A stretch of 64,000 bases of DNA from Microglena sp. YARC (taxonomy: Eukaryota > Chlorophyta > Chlorophyceae > Chlamydomonadales > Chlamydomonadaceae). Position 1 is the stretch's first letter; every line of letters begins with the position of its first letter. Below, in pieces: positions 46,207-52,408 of this stretch. Below the pieces are notes generated by a model that saw nothing but the letters and a program-made list of their open reading frames with translations, did not search any database and was not told where the DNA came from. The translations under genes and the position numbers were made by a program. The DNA lies in assembly GCA_022414725.1 (NCBI GenBank), contig CM039464.1, positions 2,564,528 through 2,628,527 of the forward strand, read 5' to 3'.

Positions 46207-46645
46207 GCAGCAGGAGCAGCAACAACAACAACAGCAGCAGCCACAGTACTATCATCCCGTCATACAGCTAGGCCACCTACCAACTCATCACCTTCGATCA
46301 TCGCCAGTTGTCATGCCACATGTACTGCCATCGCCAGTTGTCATGCCACATGCACTGCCATCCTCCTATGAGGTACTGCCATCGCCAGTTGGCATGCCAC
46401 ATGCACTGCAATCCTCCTATGAGGTACTGCCAAGCTCATCAGCACCACCTCATGCTCATCAGAAGGAGGCTGTTGGGGCCGGTGCCGGCGGAATTGCTAC
46501 TGGTGGTGATGGTTGTAGTGGTGGTGGCGGTGGCGATGGGATTGCTAATGACGGTGGTGGTGAGACAGAGGATATTGAGGGTGCCAACCCTCTGTCACTT
46601 GGGTCCTTTTCAATGCTACTTGCTGACTCAGTCAGGTTTGAATAG
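26701..46645 (+). CDS. Large AP2/ERF-family transcription factor gene, seven supported exons (A-G)
   Basis: Exons A (26,701-26,772), B (29,035-29,135), C (32,003-32,193), D (34,148-37,109), E (38,039-38,125), F (40,756-40,859) and G (44,454-46,645) join with junction phases 0, 2, 1, 2, 2 and 1; every pair agrees. All donors are GT and all acceptors AG. The product is about 1,900 residues: acidic segment, KRGRP motif, AP2 domain 1 in exon C, Ala/Pro/Ser repeat linker in D, AP2 domain 2 split over E and F, Pro/Leu repeats, polyglutamine and a Gly tail in G. AP2 domains bind GC-rich DNA through three beta strands and a helix. The architecture suits a nuclear transcription factor with activation regions. 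The 5' end is not identified; further exons upstream to 10.5 kb are likely. Exons are GC-rich and unique; introns are satellites. Confidence 0.8.
26773..29034 (+). repeat. Intron A-B: donor copy, dispersed repeat and eight acceptor-edge copies
   Basis: Starts with a copy of exon A plus donor (to 26,937), holds the palindrome-headed repeat at 27,088-27,270, then about 110-250-bp units. Each unit has a C-rich tract, CTACAG, and the first bases of exon B (CAACAGCCACTGGGGAGTGG), followed by a TTACTGTTGATTTCTC tail. Copies start near 27,516, 27,632, 27,824, 27,944, 28,123, 28,335, 28,577 and 28,831. The last three read CAT where the AG should be, so only the final unit before exon B has both AG and a full exon. 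A (CCCCAA)n run at 28,266-28,325 is part of the C-rich tract. Confidence 0.85.
27088..27270 (+). repeat. Dispersed repeat with palindromic head, copy 2
   Basis: Begins with the perfect palindrome AGCGTCGC-CT-GCGACGCT, then GGAGAGTGATCGCAAGGG, GCGACAGGTGGCAACGG, AGCGAGTTAGTTACGAGG, CCGTTGGCTGACGTGTCGGG and a tail CCCCCCAGAAGGGGAGGC. Best-preserved of three copies. Sits inside intron A-B. Confidence 0.78.
29035..29135 (+). CDS. Exon B of the AP2 gene, AT-hook-like basic segment
   Basis: Acceptor CCCCTACAG, donor GTGAGA, 33 codons plus two bases: QQPLGSGENDRKRGRPYG, then ASAALPSHVQESMQG. KRGRP matches the core of an AT-hook or may serve as a nuclear localisation signal just N-terminal to the AP2 domain. 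Phase 0 in fits exon A, phase 2 out fits exon C. Both edges of this exon have been copied into satellites, the start into intron A-B and the end into intron B-C. Confidence 0.7.
29136..30170 (+). repeat. 96-bp donor-side junction satellite (start of intron B-C)
   Basis: Ten further copies of the exon B end plus donor follow the real junction: CTCTGCCTTCCCATGTCC, AGGAGTCAATGCAGGGCAG, then GTGAGAGTTGACATTCAGC and TACTCAGCTACTTGG. The units are about 97% alike. Donors alternate between GTGAGA and GTCAGA, and CATAGATACC alternates with CATAGCTACC, which shows amplification in blocks of two or three units. The length is a multiple of three, so a 357-codon frame runs through the array; this is probably an accident of unit length. 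Confidence 0.92.
30171..32002 (+). repeat. Intron B-C, acceptor side: six partial copies of the AP2 exon in CTCC and CTCACA arrays
   Basis: Copies of the exon C start (GGTTGGTGTTACCTCGTGCA, AGTCGTCCAAGAAATGG) lie near 30,464, 30,626, 30,789, 30,954, 31,105 and 31,629. The first four alternate with (CTCC)n blocks. The last two extend about 105 nt into the AP2 domain (to TCTGACCTGAACATT) before dissolving into (CTCACA)n. Each carries an AG just before the copied exon start. The real acceptor is CACACACACAG at 32,002. A short dispersed motif (GTGGTAGCCAAATAGGC) occurs at about 30,204. Confidence 0.85.
32003..32193 (+). CDS. Exon C of the AP2 gene: complete AP2/ERF domain 1
   Basis: One base, 63 codons, one base, with no stop. 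Strands 1-2: NWVGVTWCKSSKKWRARIW, then NRDGSRKYVGSD. Helix: LNIEGAARMYDTAAIMRFG. End: VEANTNYPLAEYP. Hallmarks of the family are the GVT start, the WRARI strand, the AAR.YD.AA helix and the TN(F/Y)P end. The strands contact the DNA major groove in known AP2 proteins. Donor GTGTGT; phase 1 out fits exon D. Unlike domain 2 this domain is not interrupted by an intron. Confidence 0.9.
32194..34147 (+). repeat. Intron C-D: duplicated AP2 half-exon and about 14 acceptor-edge copies
   Basis: 32,267-32,369 is a second copy of the C-terminal half of exon C (SDLNIEGAARMYDTAAIM, then KTNYPLADYP) with its own GTGTGG donor in the same phase but no acceptor. After ACTGATCTGA repeats, units of about 35 bp (32,610-32,740) and then 115-150 bp (32,840-34,050) each contain CACCTCCCAG followed by a copy of the exon D start (ACTTGATGGCTGTTGTCCAA). 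The real junction is CACTTCCCAG|GCATGATGGCTGTTG. Unit bodies are CTGAACTGGCCTGGCCTGC-like. Confidence 0.87.
34148..37109 (+). CDS. Exon D of the AP2 gene: long Ala/Pro/Ser repeat linker
   Basis: An exon of nearly 3 kb, open throughout, from acceptor TTCCCAG to donor GTAAGC. After MMAVVQASGPGQPSPATT it contains three internal repeat families. At about 34,560-35,110 there are six 30-residue units (SGAPSQPDSDSGGLAQAALH). At 35,440-35,870 there are Leu/Ser/Thr/Pro units (APSTLPLTAPSTLSL). At 36,000-36,930 there are roughly 39-residue units (STHMPAPGSGINHAAPLLGP). It ends RGRGRLATVMESGEVGNR, directly before AP2 domain 2. Probably disordered, serving as spacer or activation region between the two DNA-binding domains. 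Other-frame open reading here follows from the repeat structure. Confidence 0.82.
37110..38038 (+). repeat. Intron D-E with a 60-bp tandem repeat
   Basis: 37,620-37,990 holds six units of CCCCTTTCAAATGTACTTGC, ACTACCCATTGTGCTTGTAC, TTCTACCTGCACTG. The unit resembles the last 45 bases of the intron (TGTGACATTTCAAATGTACTTG) but stops before the acceptor GTATGCAG, so here the satellite grew from the intron side of the junction without exon sequence. 37,114-37,600 has no repeat or gene that I can identify. Confidence 0.75.
38039..38125 (+). CDS. Exon E of the AP2 gene: N-terminal half of AP2 domain 2
   Basis: Acceptor TTATGTATGCAG, donor GTAAGA. One base, 28 codons, two bases: RYIGVTWDKLKKTWRARI, then SNRDGTKSSL and the first two bases of a Gly codon. 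Joined to exon D it gives GEVGNRRYIGVTWDK. The intron follows Leu-Gly, in the same place and phase as in the half-domain exon at 10,488. Confidence 0.88.
38126..40755 (+). repeat. Intron E-F inside AP2 domain 2: donor copy and about 12 acceptor-edge copies
   Basis: Near 38,178-38,215 a copy of the exon E end (AACAGAGATGGAACAAAAAG) precedes GATGAGAATTTCAAAC. Then come about 700 bp of (CAACACCAAA)n. From 38,950 onward, 120-185-bp units each contain AATGCAG and the first 35-40 bases of exon F (GACCTCCAAGTGTGCC, AAGCAGGCGGCACATGC) before decaying into CAACACCAAAC. Copies start near 38,952, 39,138, 39,264, 39,384, 39,507, 39,692, 39,873, 40,003, 40,174, 40,304, 40,488 and 40,619; the real exon starts at 40,756. 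Confidence 0.9.
40756..40859 (+). CDS. Exon F of the AP2 gene: C-terminal half of AP2 domain 2
   Basis: Acceptor CTTTCAATGCAG, donor GTAAGT. One base, 34 codons, one base: TSKCAKQAAHAYDRASII, then RFGADAVTNFPLILYA. The AHAYDRAS helix and the TNFP end are classical AP2. Phase 2 in fits exon E, completing Gly with GG|G; phase 1 out fits exon G, completing Cys with T|GT. The satellite copies upstream end the match just after GCACATGCTTATG, where the copies read AAA and the exon reads ACC. Confidence 0.9.
40860..44453 (+). repeat. Intron F-G: donor-side and acceptor-side junction satellites around unique DNA
   Basis: 40,980-42,280 is unassigned unique sequence. At 42,512-42,549 a 38-nt copy of the exon F end precedes GTAAGTGCTACAGC. 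It begins a roughly 160-bp tandem array (three units to 43,020, donors near 42,550, 42,714 and 42,871). From 43,030 to 44,000, eight units of about 120-125 bp each contain CCCTCTCCCTCTCTAG followed by exon-like bases (GCTAAGCTGCAAATCC or GTCCAAGGAGCAAATCC). The real junction is CCCCTGTCTAG|GTCAAGGAGCC. Two related segments sharing AAAACGCTGTCCCTGGAGG flank the array at about 42,290-42,480 and 44,100-44,270. Confidence 0.85.
44454..46645 (+). CDS. Exon G of the AP2 gene: Pro/Leu repeats, polyglutamine and Gly-rich tail
   Basis: Begins after CTGTCTAG with GT CAA GGA, reading CQGAEAFKPDMEARKSS when joined to exon F. About eight 20-residue units follow (GGLALPSHPQLSSLQSNVEG; 44,690-45,060), then three units of VGTVSEAPHAVPRGRGLGQG type. 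A glutamine-rich tract encoded by mixed CAG/CAA runs from about 45,757 to 46,240, with His, Glu and Tyr interruptions. The end has VLPSPVVMPHALPSSYE repeats, a Gly/Asp tail and a stop at 46,643-46,645. The mixed codons argue for selection on polyglutamine, not pure slippage. A donor-like CAG|GTTTGA at 46,635 could allow one more exon, so this stop may not be the only end. Confidence 0.8.
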
Positions 46646-47028
46646 AAATGGTGATTCAACTCTTCAACAGGTGCTGCCCCCCTCGTCAGAAGTACAGCCA
46701 TCTTTACCAGAGCTTTGGATTGGCAGTGGTGGTGAGACATATGATATTGAGGGAGTCAACGCTCCACACCACACACCCAACACCACCCATCACCCACCAT
46801 CCACACACCATCCACACACCATCCACACACCACACACAACACACCACACGCCCACCACCCACCAACACCAACCACCAACCACCACCACAGACCACCACCC
46901 ACCATCATCCCACCACCTCCCACCATCAGCCATCACACGCACACACACATACATATACACTCACACATCATGATTTCAATGCTCCTTACTGCCTGAGTTG
47001 AACAAATAGGGTGCTGCGGCAGGTACTG
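46646..47028 (+). repeat. Diverged copy of the exon G end, and CA/CC-rich DNA
   Basis: 46,672-46,760 reads VLPPSSEVQPSLPELWIGS, then GGETYDIEGVN, clearly a copy of the end of exon G (GGGETEDIEGAN). It follows TCAACAG, an acceptor-like site. CCACCATCCACACACCATCC repeats then fill the interval to 46,960. Confidence 0.65.
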
Positions 47029-48245
47029 CCCTCCTCATCTGAAGTACAGCCAGCTTCACCCTCACCCCCACCCTCACCCTAGATTGATGCAGAAGGTACT
47101 GCCCTCCTCTGAGGTACTTCCACCTTCACCCTCACCCCCACCCTCACCCTAGATTGATGCAGTAGGTACTGCCCTCCTCTGAGGTACTTCCACCTTCACC
47201 CTCACCCCCACCCTCACCCTAGATTGATACAGTAGGTACTGCCCTCCTCTGAGGTACTTCCACCATCACCCTCACCCCCACCCTCACCCTAGATTGATGC
47301 AGAAGGTACTGCCCTCCTCTGAGGTACTTCCACCTTCACCCTCACCCCCACCCTCACCCTAGATTGATGCAGTAGGTACTGCCCTCCTCTGAGGTACTTC
47401 CAGCTTCACCCTCACCCCCACCCTCACCCTAGATTGATGCAGTAGGTACTGCCCTCCTCTGAGGTACTTCCACCTTCACCCTCACCCCCACCCTCACCCT
47501 AGATTGATGCAGTAGGTACTGCCCTCCTCTGAGGTACTTCAACCTTCACCCTCACCCCCACCCTCACCCTAGATTGATACAGTAGGTACTGCACTCCTCT
47601 GAGGTACTTCCACCTTCACCCTCACCCCCACCCCCACCCTAGATTGATGCAGTAGGTACTGCCCTCCTCTGAGGTACTTCCACCTTCACCCTCACCCCCA
47701 CCCTCACCCTAGATTGATGCAGTAGGTACTGCCCTCCTCTGAGGTACTTCCACCTTCACCCTCACCCCCACCCTCACCCTAGATTGATACAGTAGGTACT
47801 GCCCTCCTCTGAGGTACTTCCACCTTCACCCTCACCCCCACCCTCACCCTAGATTGATGCAGTAGGTACTGCCCTCCTCTGAGGTACTTCCACCTTCACC
47901 CTCACCCCCACCCTCACCCTAGATTGATGCAGTAGGTACTGCCCTCCTCTGAGGTACTTCCACCTTCACCCTCACCCCCACCCTCACCCTAGATTGATGC
48001 AGGAGGTACTGCCCTCCTCTGAGGTACTTCCACCTTCACCCTCATCCCCACCCTCACCCTAGATTGATGCAGTAGGTACTGCCCTCCTCTGAGGTACTTC
48101 CACCTTCACCCTCACCCCCACCCTCACCCTAGATTGATGCAGTAGGTACTGCCCTCCTCTGAGGTACTTCCACCTTCACCCTCACCCCCACCCTCACCCT
48201 AGATTGATGCAGCAGGTACTGCCCTCCTCTGAGGTACTTCCACCA
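47029..48245 (+). repeat. 70-bp junction-like satellite downstream of exon G
   Basis: About seventeen 70-bp units: AGATTGATGCAGTAG, GTACTGCCCTCCTCTGAGG, TACTTCCACCTTCACCC, TCACCCCCACCCTCACCCT. Each unit has an AG before GTACTGCC, which repeats the VLPSSEVLP coding motif of exon G. The last copy continues into TTTAGTAGAGCTTGGGATTG, resembling 46,700-46,735. Unit identity is very high, so amplification is recent. Confidence 0.92.
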
Positions 48246-48387
48246 TTTAGTAGAGCTTGGGATTGGTAGTGGTGGTGATTTGATCATGATAACGCCTGGT
48301 GGGGCGTGGTGTTAAGCAAGCCCGTCGTTCGCGAGTGGGGAGCGGCCTCCTACCTCAACTGAACAAGCTACTATCTTGGTTGACGAC

Positions 48388-48478
48388 GACCTGCAACGCC
48401 AAGAGCGACCGAAGGGGGATTAGAACCCCCGACTCTTCATTCTTTAGCGATATGGTCTACCATTTGACCATTGTAAAT
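48388..48478 (-). tRNA. tRNA-like relic with intact A and B boxes (pseudogene or SINE head)
   Basis: On the - strand, TGGTCAAATGG fits the polymerase III A box and GGTTCTAATCC fits the B box, at tRNA spacing. GGTC/GACC can form a D stem and GGGGG-TTCTAAT-CCCCC a perfect T arm with a 7-nt loop. The 23 nt between the arms have the standard length, but they do not pair as an anticodon stem, and the acceptor ends do not pair. I therefore see a degenerate tRNA or the head of a tRNA-derived SINE, not a functional gene. Confidence 0.5.
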
Positions 48479-48691
48479 CACTGAAAGAGGCTGTGGTGAT
48501 CTGAATCAATAGGGTCATGTATGTATGTCACAATCCAGAGGTAGGGTGATGTAACAGGTACTGCTACCCTTGTCTAAGGTACACCCACCTTCAGCAGTTT
48601 TTGTGCTCCTTAGGACCCCCCCCCCCCCCCCCCCCCCCCCTAGATCTTGCAAGATGGCTTACAGTACTTTCTATATAATAGGGTTGCCTAG

Positions 48692-48887
48692 CAGGGTACT
48701 TCCATTGACCAAATTGGCCAGTGCTTTAGCGCACTTGAAAAAAACAAAACTGCGCTTGGTAGTGCAAAAAGCGCAATAAATTGCTTGCTGCGCCCACAGG
48801 GGGTTGCAAAAAACTGCCCAAAACGCGCAGTTGGGCTCAAAAAGGCAGCGCGCCAGCGCGCAAATGCGCGCGCTTGTAAGTACCCTG
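48692..48887 (+). mobile_element. hAT-type MITE, copy 2
   Basis: 196 bp with perfect 10-bp terminal inverted repeats CAGGGTACTT and AAGTACCCTG and a perfect 8-bp target duplication TTGCCTAG. Same orientation and internal blocks as copy 1 (ACCAAATTGGCCAG; TGCGCCCACAGGGGGTTG; GGGCTCAAAAAGGCAGCGCG). Non-coding. Confidence 0.92.
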
Positions 48888-48967
48888 TTGCCTAGATGAC
48901 TTTCTCCTAATGTTATTTTTGGTGTTTCTGATTACCGGTACTGTGTGGCTTGACCGCAATTAAATTG

Positions 48968-49505
48968 TGTAACACCGTTCACCAGAGATAGAGATATTTA
49001 TGTACCTCAGTAGCCTGTTTACACCAGATCAGGGTAATTCAAAGCGCGCGCTTTTGAGCGCTGACTTTTTGACCCCCTCTGCGCTTTAAGCGCAGGTTTT
49101 TGCAAACCCCTGTGGGCGCAGCAAGCAATTTTTGCGCTTTTTGCACTATAAAGCGCAGTTTGTTTTGTTTTCAAGTGCGCTAAAGCGCTGGCCAATGTGA
49201 CAATTTGAAGTACCCTGTACCTCGGTGGCCTGTTTACACCAGATACGGACCTACAAGAGGAGGTCAAACGCAGGATTGCTAAGACAAGGGAGGCTTGCGC
49301 TTCTCTGCTTAGGCTATGGAAAACCCACAGCATAACCAGGAAAATCAAGAATCTGGTGTCCAAAGCTATCATACCATCCACCCTTGTGTTCAGGAGCGAG
49401 ACGTGGGCTTTCTCAGAACCCCTGATTCAACGACTCGACGTGGCACTCCATGAGTGCCTACGCATGTCGTTGAACATTAGGGACAGGCTAAGCATTTCCA
49501 ATGTA
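48968..49505 (+). pseudogene. LINE (non-LTR retrotransposon) reverse transcriptase C-terminal fragment, split by a MITE
   Basis: Left part to 49,029 reads SPEIEIFMYLSSLFTPD. After the MITE, 49,218-49,505 reads YLGGLFTPDTDLQEEVKRRI, AKTREACASLLRLWKTH, KNLVSKAIIPSTLVFRSETW, then LHECLRMSLNIRDRLSISN. This follows the conserved end of LINE RTs: a YLG motif, EI..RI..A..A...L, then K..l....v.p.llyg.EtW, and a C-terminal clR..l.i segment. No upstream catalytic domain is present, so it is a 5'-truncated relic or a fragment. Confidence 0.75.
49030..49217 (-). mobile_element. hAT-type MITE, copy 3, inverted, inside the LINE fragment
   Basis: 188 bp beginning CAGGGTAATTC and ending GAAGTACCCTG, in reverse orientation to copies 1 and 2 (GTGGGCGCAGCAAGCAA; AAGCGCTGGCCAATG). 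Instead of an 8-bp duplication it is flanked directly by two copies of a 27-bp host segment (TACCTC.GT.GCCTGTTTACACCAGAT) differing at two positions. Confidence 0.82.
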
Positions 49506-50216
49506 CCAGTAACCATTGACAAACCATAAACCATACAAACAATGGTGGTGTCAAAACCATAAACCATACAAACCATAAACCATACAAACAATGGTGGTGT
49601 CAAAAGACACCAGTGTGGGGGGGATCTCATCGGTAGTCCAAGCTCAGGCGCAGTCGCGGCCTGTGAAACAAGGGCGTGATCGCCCTTGTGACGTGACGTG
49701 ACTGCCTGTGAAAGTGACGTGATGTGTGACGTGACGTGACTGCCTTGCCGAACCCTTAAGGTCTACAGCGCATCCGTCTTGCTCATCCGATTTGCTCCTC
49801 CGGCAGTACGCCTGATGTTCTGAAGTCGCTACCCACGGAGGGGGGGTAACCAAATTAACCCAACATAGTAGCAATTTTCCAGCATGTACGGTGCATGCAA
49901 ACAGGAGGGTTCCTTCAATCTCACGTCCTGTGGCAGCTCGTATCTATGTATGTATGTGTGTATGTTACAGTCCAGGGGTAGGCAAAATAGGCTAAAGGGA
50001 CTTGCCCATCCGTGATAGGAAGGGCTTTAAAATTAAAAGCACTGATGAACTGAACCCCAAACAATTGTTTTACCGACCGGGTCCCTGAGTTCGTGCCACA
50101 ATTATCATACTAATTCCAAATTTACAAATTTAAAATGACCACATGTAATACCCTAGTCAACCTTATGTATATGTATGTTACAGTCCAGGAGTAGGCCAAA
50201 TAGGCTTAAGGGACTT
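49506..50216. other. Intergenic DNA with short tandem and dispersed motifs
   Basis: 49,515-49,605 has a duplicated ACCATAAACCATACAAAC stretch ending AATGGTGGTGTCAAAA. 49,688-49,745 has GTGACGTGACGTGACTGCC repeats. At 49,962-50,020 and 50,166-50,216 the motif TTACAGTCCAGG(G/A)GTAGGCC, AAATAGGCTTAAGGGACTTG recurs; the same motif appears inverted near 58,757 and 59,545. It could be part of a SINE. No gene seen. Confidence 0.55.
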
Positions 50217-50834
50217 GGGGGGGGGGGGGGGGGTAGGGAGAGTTGTTGCCGGTACAGCCACGATTTACAATGTCCACCTGCGCATGTGTGAGAGAGAGTG
50301 TGTGTGTGTGGGGGGGGGGGGGGGGGGGGGAGAAGGGGGGGGGGGGGGGGGGGGGGGCAGGGAGAGTTGTAGCCGGTACAGCCACGATTTACAATGTCCA
50401 CCTGCACATATGTGAGAGAGTGGGTGTGGATGTGTGTGTGTGTGTGGGGTGGGGTGGGGGGTGGGGGGCAGCAAGAGTTGTAGCCGGCAAAGCCACGATT
50501 CACAATATCCGCCTGAGCATGACAGGAAGATACATAGTGGGTGTGGGTGTGGGGGGGTATTTGTGGGTGTGATAGGTGTGTGTTTGTGTGTGTGTGTGTG
50601 TGGGGGGGGGGGGGGGGTAATTGTGTGTGTGTGGTGGTGGTGGGGAGGGGGGGGGGGGGGGGGGATATGCATGAGTGTGTGTGATTGTAGGTGTATGTGT
50701 GTGTGTATGTGTGTGTACGTCGGTAGGTGTGTATTTGTTTTGCAGTGCAGTGTTTGAGTATGGAATCCAGGAGGGGGTTGAGCTAGCGAGAGTTGTAGCT
50801 ACCAAAGCCTCGATTCACCACATGATTATGACAC
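50217..50834 (-). repeat. Junction satellite of the esterase gene: four copies of the exon 2 start in TG/G-run DNA
   Basis: Read on the - strand, four copies of an exon start occur at about 50,828, 50,512, 50,404 and 50,285 downward. They read VVNRGFGSYNSR, ADIVNRGFAGYNSCC, VDIVNRGCTGYNSP and VDIVNRGCTGNNSP. Most are preceded by an AG acceptor (CTCAG, GTGCAG) and separated by (CA)n and C runs. The motif matches block II of IAH1-type SGNH hydrolases. None continues into the rest of the enzyme. Confidence 0.75.
50468..50512 (-). CDS. Best candidate for exon 2 edge of the IAH1-like esterase
   Basis: After the acceptor CATGCTCAG the sequence GCG GAT ATT GTG AAT CGT GGC reads ADIVNRGFAGYNSCC. Exon 1 ends in phase 0 with AAG, so joining gives HEYARKADIVNRGFAGYNS, which follows the family pattern YA.KADV.NRG..GYNT. 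The frame dissolves into C runs within 15 codons, so the exon is truncated. Confidence 0.5.
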
Positions 50835-50866
<32 letters not shown>

Positions 50867-51102
50867 GGGGGGGGGGGGGGGGGATGTAGGTGTAGGTGTG
50901 CGTGTATGTACGCACCACACACCACCACCACCAATCCATCCCTCCCATCCATCCACCCACCTACACCTCATACCTGCACTCATACAAGTTGTATGATACA
51001 ACCCTCCTTCACCCACCCACCCACGCGCAACACCCATCCGACCAGGCGACCACCCACCCACCTTTCTGTTGTACTCATGCTGCAGTGCAGATGCCCACCC
51101 AC

Positions 51103-51255
51103 CTTTCTGGCATACTCATGCTGCAGTGCAGATGCCCATCCTCTCATCTCTCCATAACTCGCATTGCCCTCCTCGGTGATAGAGTCACCAAGCAGTATGA
51201 TGCGCGGTCGATCGGTAATAAAGGCAGCCATGAATCGTCGATTGTGATTCGACAA
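51103..51255 (-). CDS. IAH1-like GDSL/SGNH esterase, exon 1 (truncated gene)
   Basis: Starts at ATG 51,255 (or the in-frame ATG at 51,231): MSNHNRRFMAAFITD, then RPRIILLGDSITEEG, then GWASALQHEYARK, followed by the donor GTGGGT. GDSIT is block I of SGNH hydrolases and carries the nucleophilic Ser. The GW..AL...YARK spacing is that of isoamyl-acetate-hydrolysing esterases (IAH1 family), which cleave short-chain esters. A second copy of the exon end and donor (CTGCAGCATGAGTACAACAG, then AAAG|GTGGGTGG) lies at about 51,062-51,096. The GAND and DXXH blocks are not found downstream in this window, so the gene is broken or misassembled. Confidence 0.7.
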
Positions 51256-51394
51256 CGAAGCTAAGTCGACTCCGGAAGCGATTCGATTTCGCCAGCCTAC
51301 AATGTTGGTATTGCCTGCGGTTGTCCGTTCCTAGTGTCGGTTATCCCTGGTTTGGCCAGGGGTTTGACCGACCATGGTCGCGACCAGTGTCCGA

Positions 51395-51530
51395 GCATCC
51401 ATCCGCATCCGTCTGACCGAGACGAAGCCTGACTCGTCAGCCAACGGTCTTGCTAACTCGCTTCCGTTGCCACCTGTCGCTCCGTCGCGATCACTCTCAG
51501 CCATTTTTTAGCGTCGCAGGCGACGCTGCG
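51395..51530 (-). repeat. Dispersed repeat with palindromic head, copy 3 (inverted)
   Basis: The reverse complement begins AGCGTCGCCTGCGACGCT, then TGAGAGTGATCGCGACGG, AGCGACAGGTGGCAACGG, AAGCGAGTTAGCAAGACC and GTTGGCTGACGAGTCAGG, matching copies at 14,352 and 27,088 in the same order. The palindromic head sits on the right here. Confidence 0.78.
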
Positions 51531-52149
51531 TAGAACTTGTTCAGGAGTTGTTCTTACAGTTGACCGCCCCGTGTTGAGACTTGGGGAGTCGTGTAGGCCA
51601 GGGGTGTGTGGGCCGGTTAGTGCTGGTGAACCGTTAACGAGGAACATATCTAGGCGGGTGCACGTCTGATGTCGTCCGCGAAAGCTTTGATGCTCAGATG
51701 CTCAGATGCTTATCAAGCCAGCTCAGCACATAATGACCTACGCCCCGAGGGCCTACGCCTACGAGCCTGACGCTGGCACCGGCTTGGGTCTTGCGCGCAT
51801 AGCTAGCGCCAACATGTGGCATAACTAGCGCCAACTCGAGGCACACCATGGTACAGTACCTCGAACTCGCATAGTGTATCTCGTGAAGGACCTCGACACC
51901 GGCAAGCACATTTTGAGTCTAGTCGGGCACCAGGATAATGTAATCATCATCATCATTATATATCAATTCATCAACATCATCCAACCCAACACCCAATTCA
52001 ACATCCAACCCAACATCCAACACCCAACCCAACACCCAACACCCAACATCCGTAACTTGTCAACTGGACATCGTCTGTGAGGGCTTGAACCAGCAAGGGT
52101 GGTCAAAATACCGTTAGTAATGTCAGCGGAAAGCGTTGAAGATGGCAAT
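51531..52149. other. Unassigned DNA
   Basis: No supported gene. 51,965-52,050 contains AACATCCAACCCAACACCC repeats. Left target site of the LTR element is at 52,150-52,154. Confidence 0.5.
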
Positions 52150-52154
52150 GTAAC

Positions 52155-52400
52155 TGTGAAATTCACATTCAATGTAAGATTGTTACAACGGCATAGGCTT
52201 GATAGAGGAGAAGATGCTATTACCGGTAAGCGCAACAGGTGCAATCATATAGAATAGAGATGTGTACTGCAGGGTACTGCAGTCACGTGCAGGCCACAGC
52301 TAGCCTGTGGCCTGGCGGCAGGCAACACGGTACCAAGAGGGAAAGGTACCGGTGTGCATTATGCCGACTCAGAGACTGATATATAAATCAGTCAATAACA
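52155..52400 (-). repeat. 3' LTR of the Copia-type element
   Basis: 246 bp, TGTGAA...AATAACA on the + strand. It has 12 bp (ATTCACATTCAA) and 6 bp (ACCGGT) absent from the other LTR, and few substitutions. It is adjacent to the polypurine tract, which fixes the orientation as -. Confidence 0.9.
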
Positions 52401-52408
52401 CCCCCCCC

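Noticed and set aside
45755..46255. Poly-Leu and poly-Val frames on the - strand
   Set aside because: Antisense of the CAG/CAA glutamine tract of exon G.
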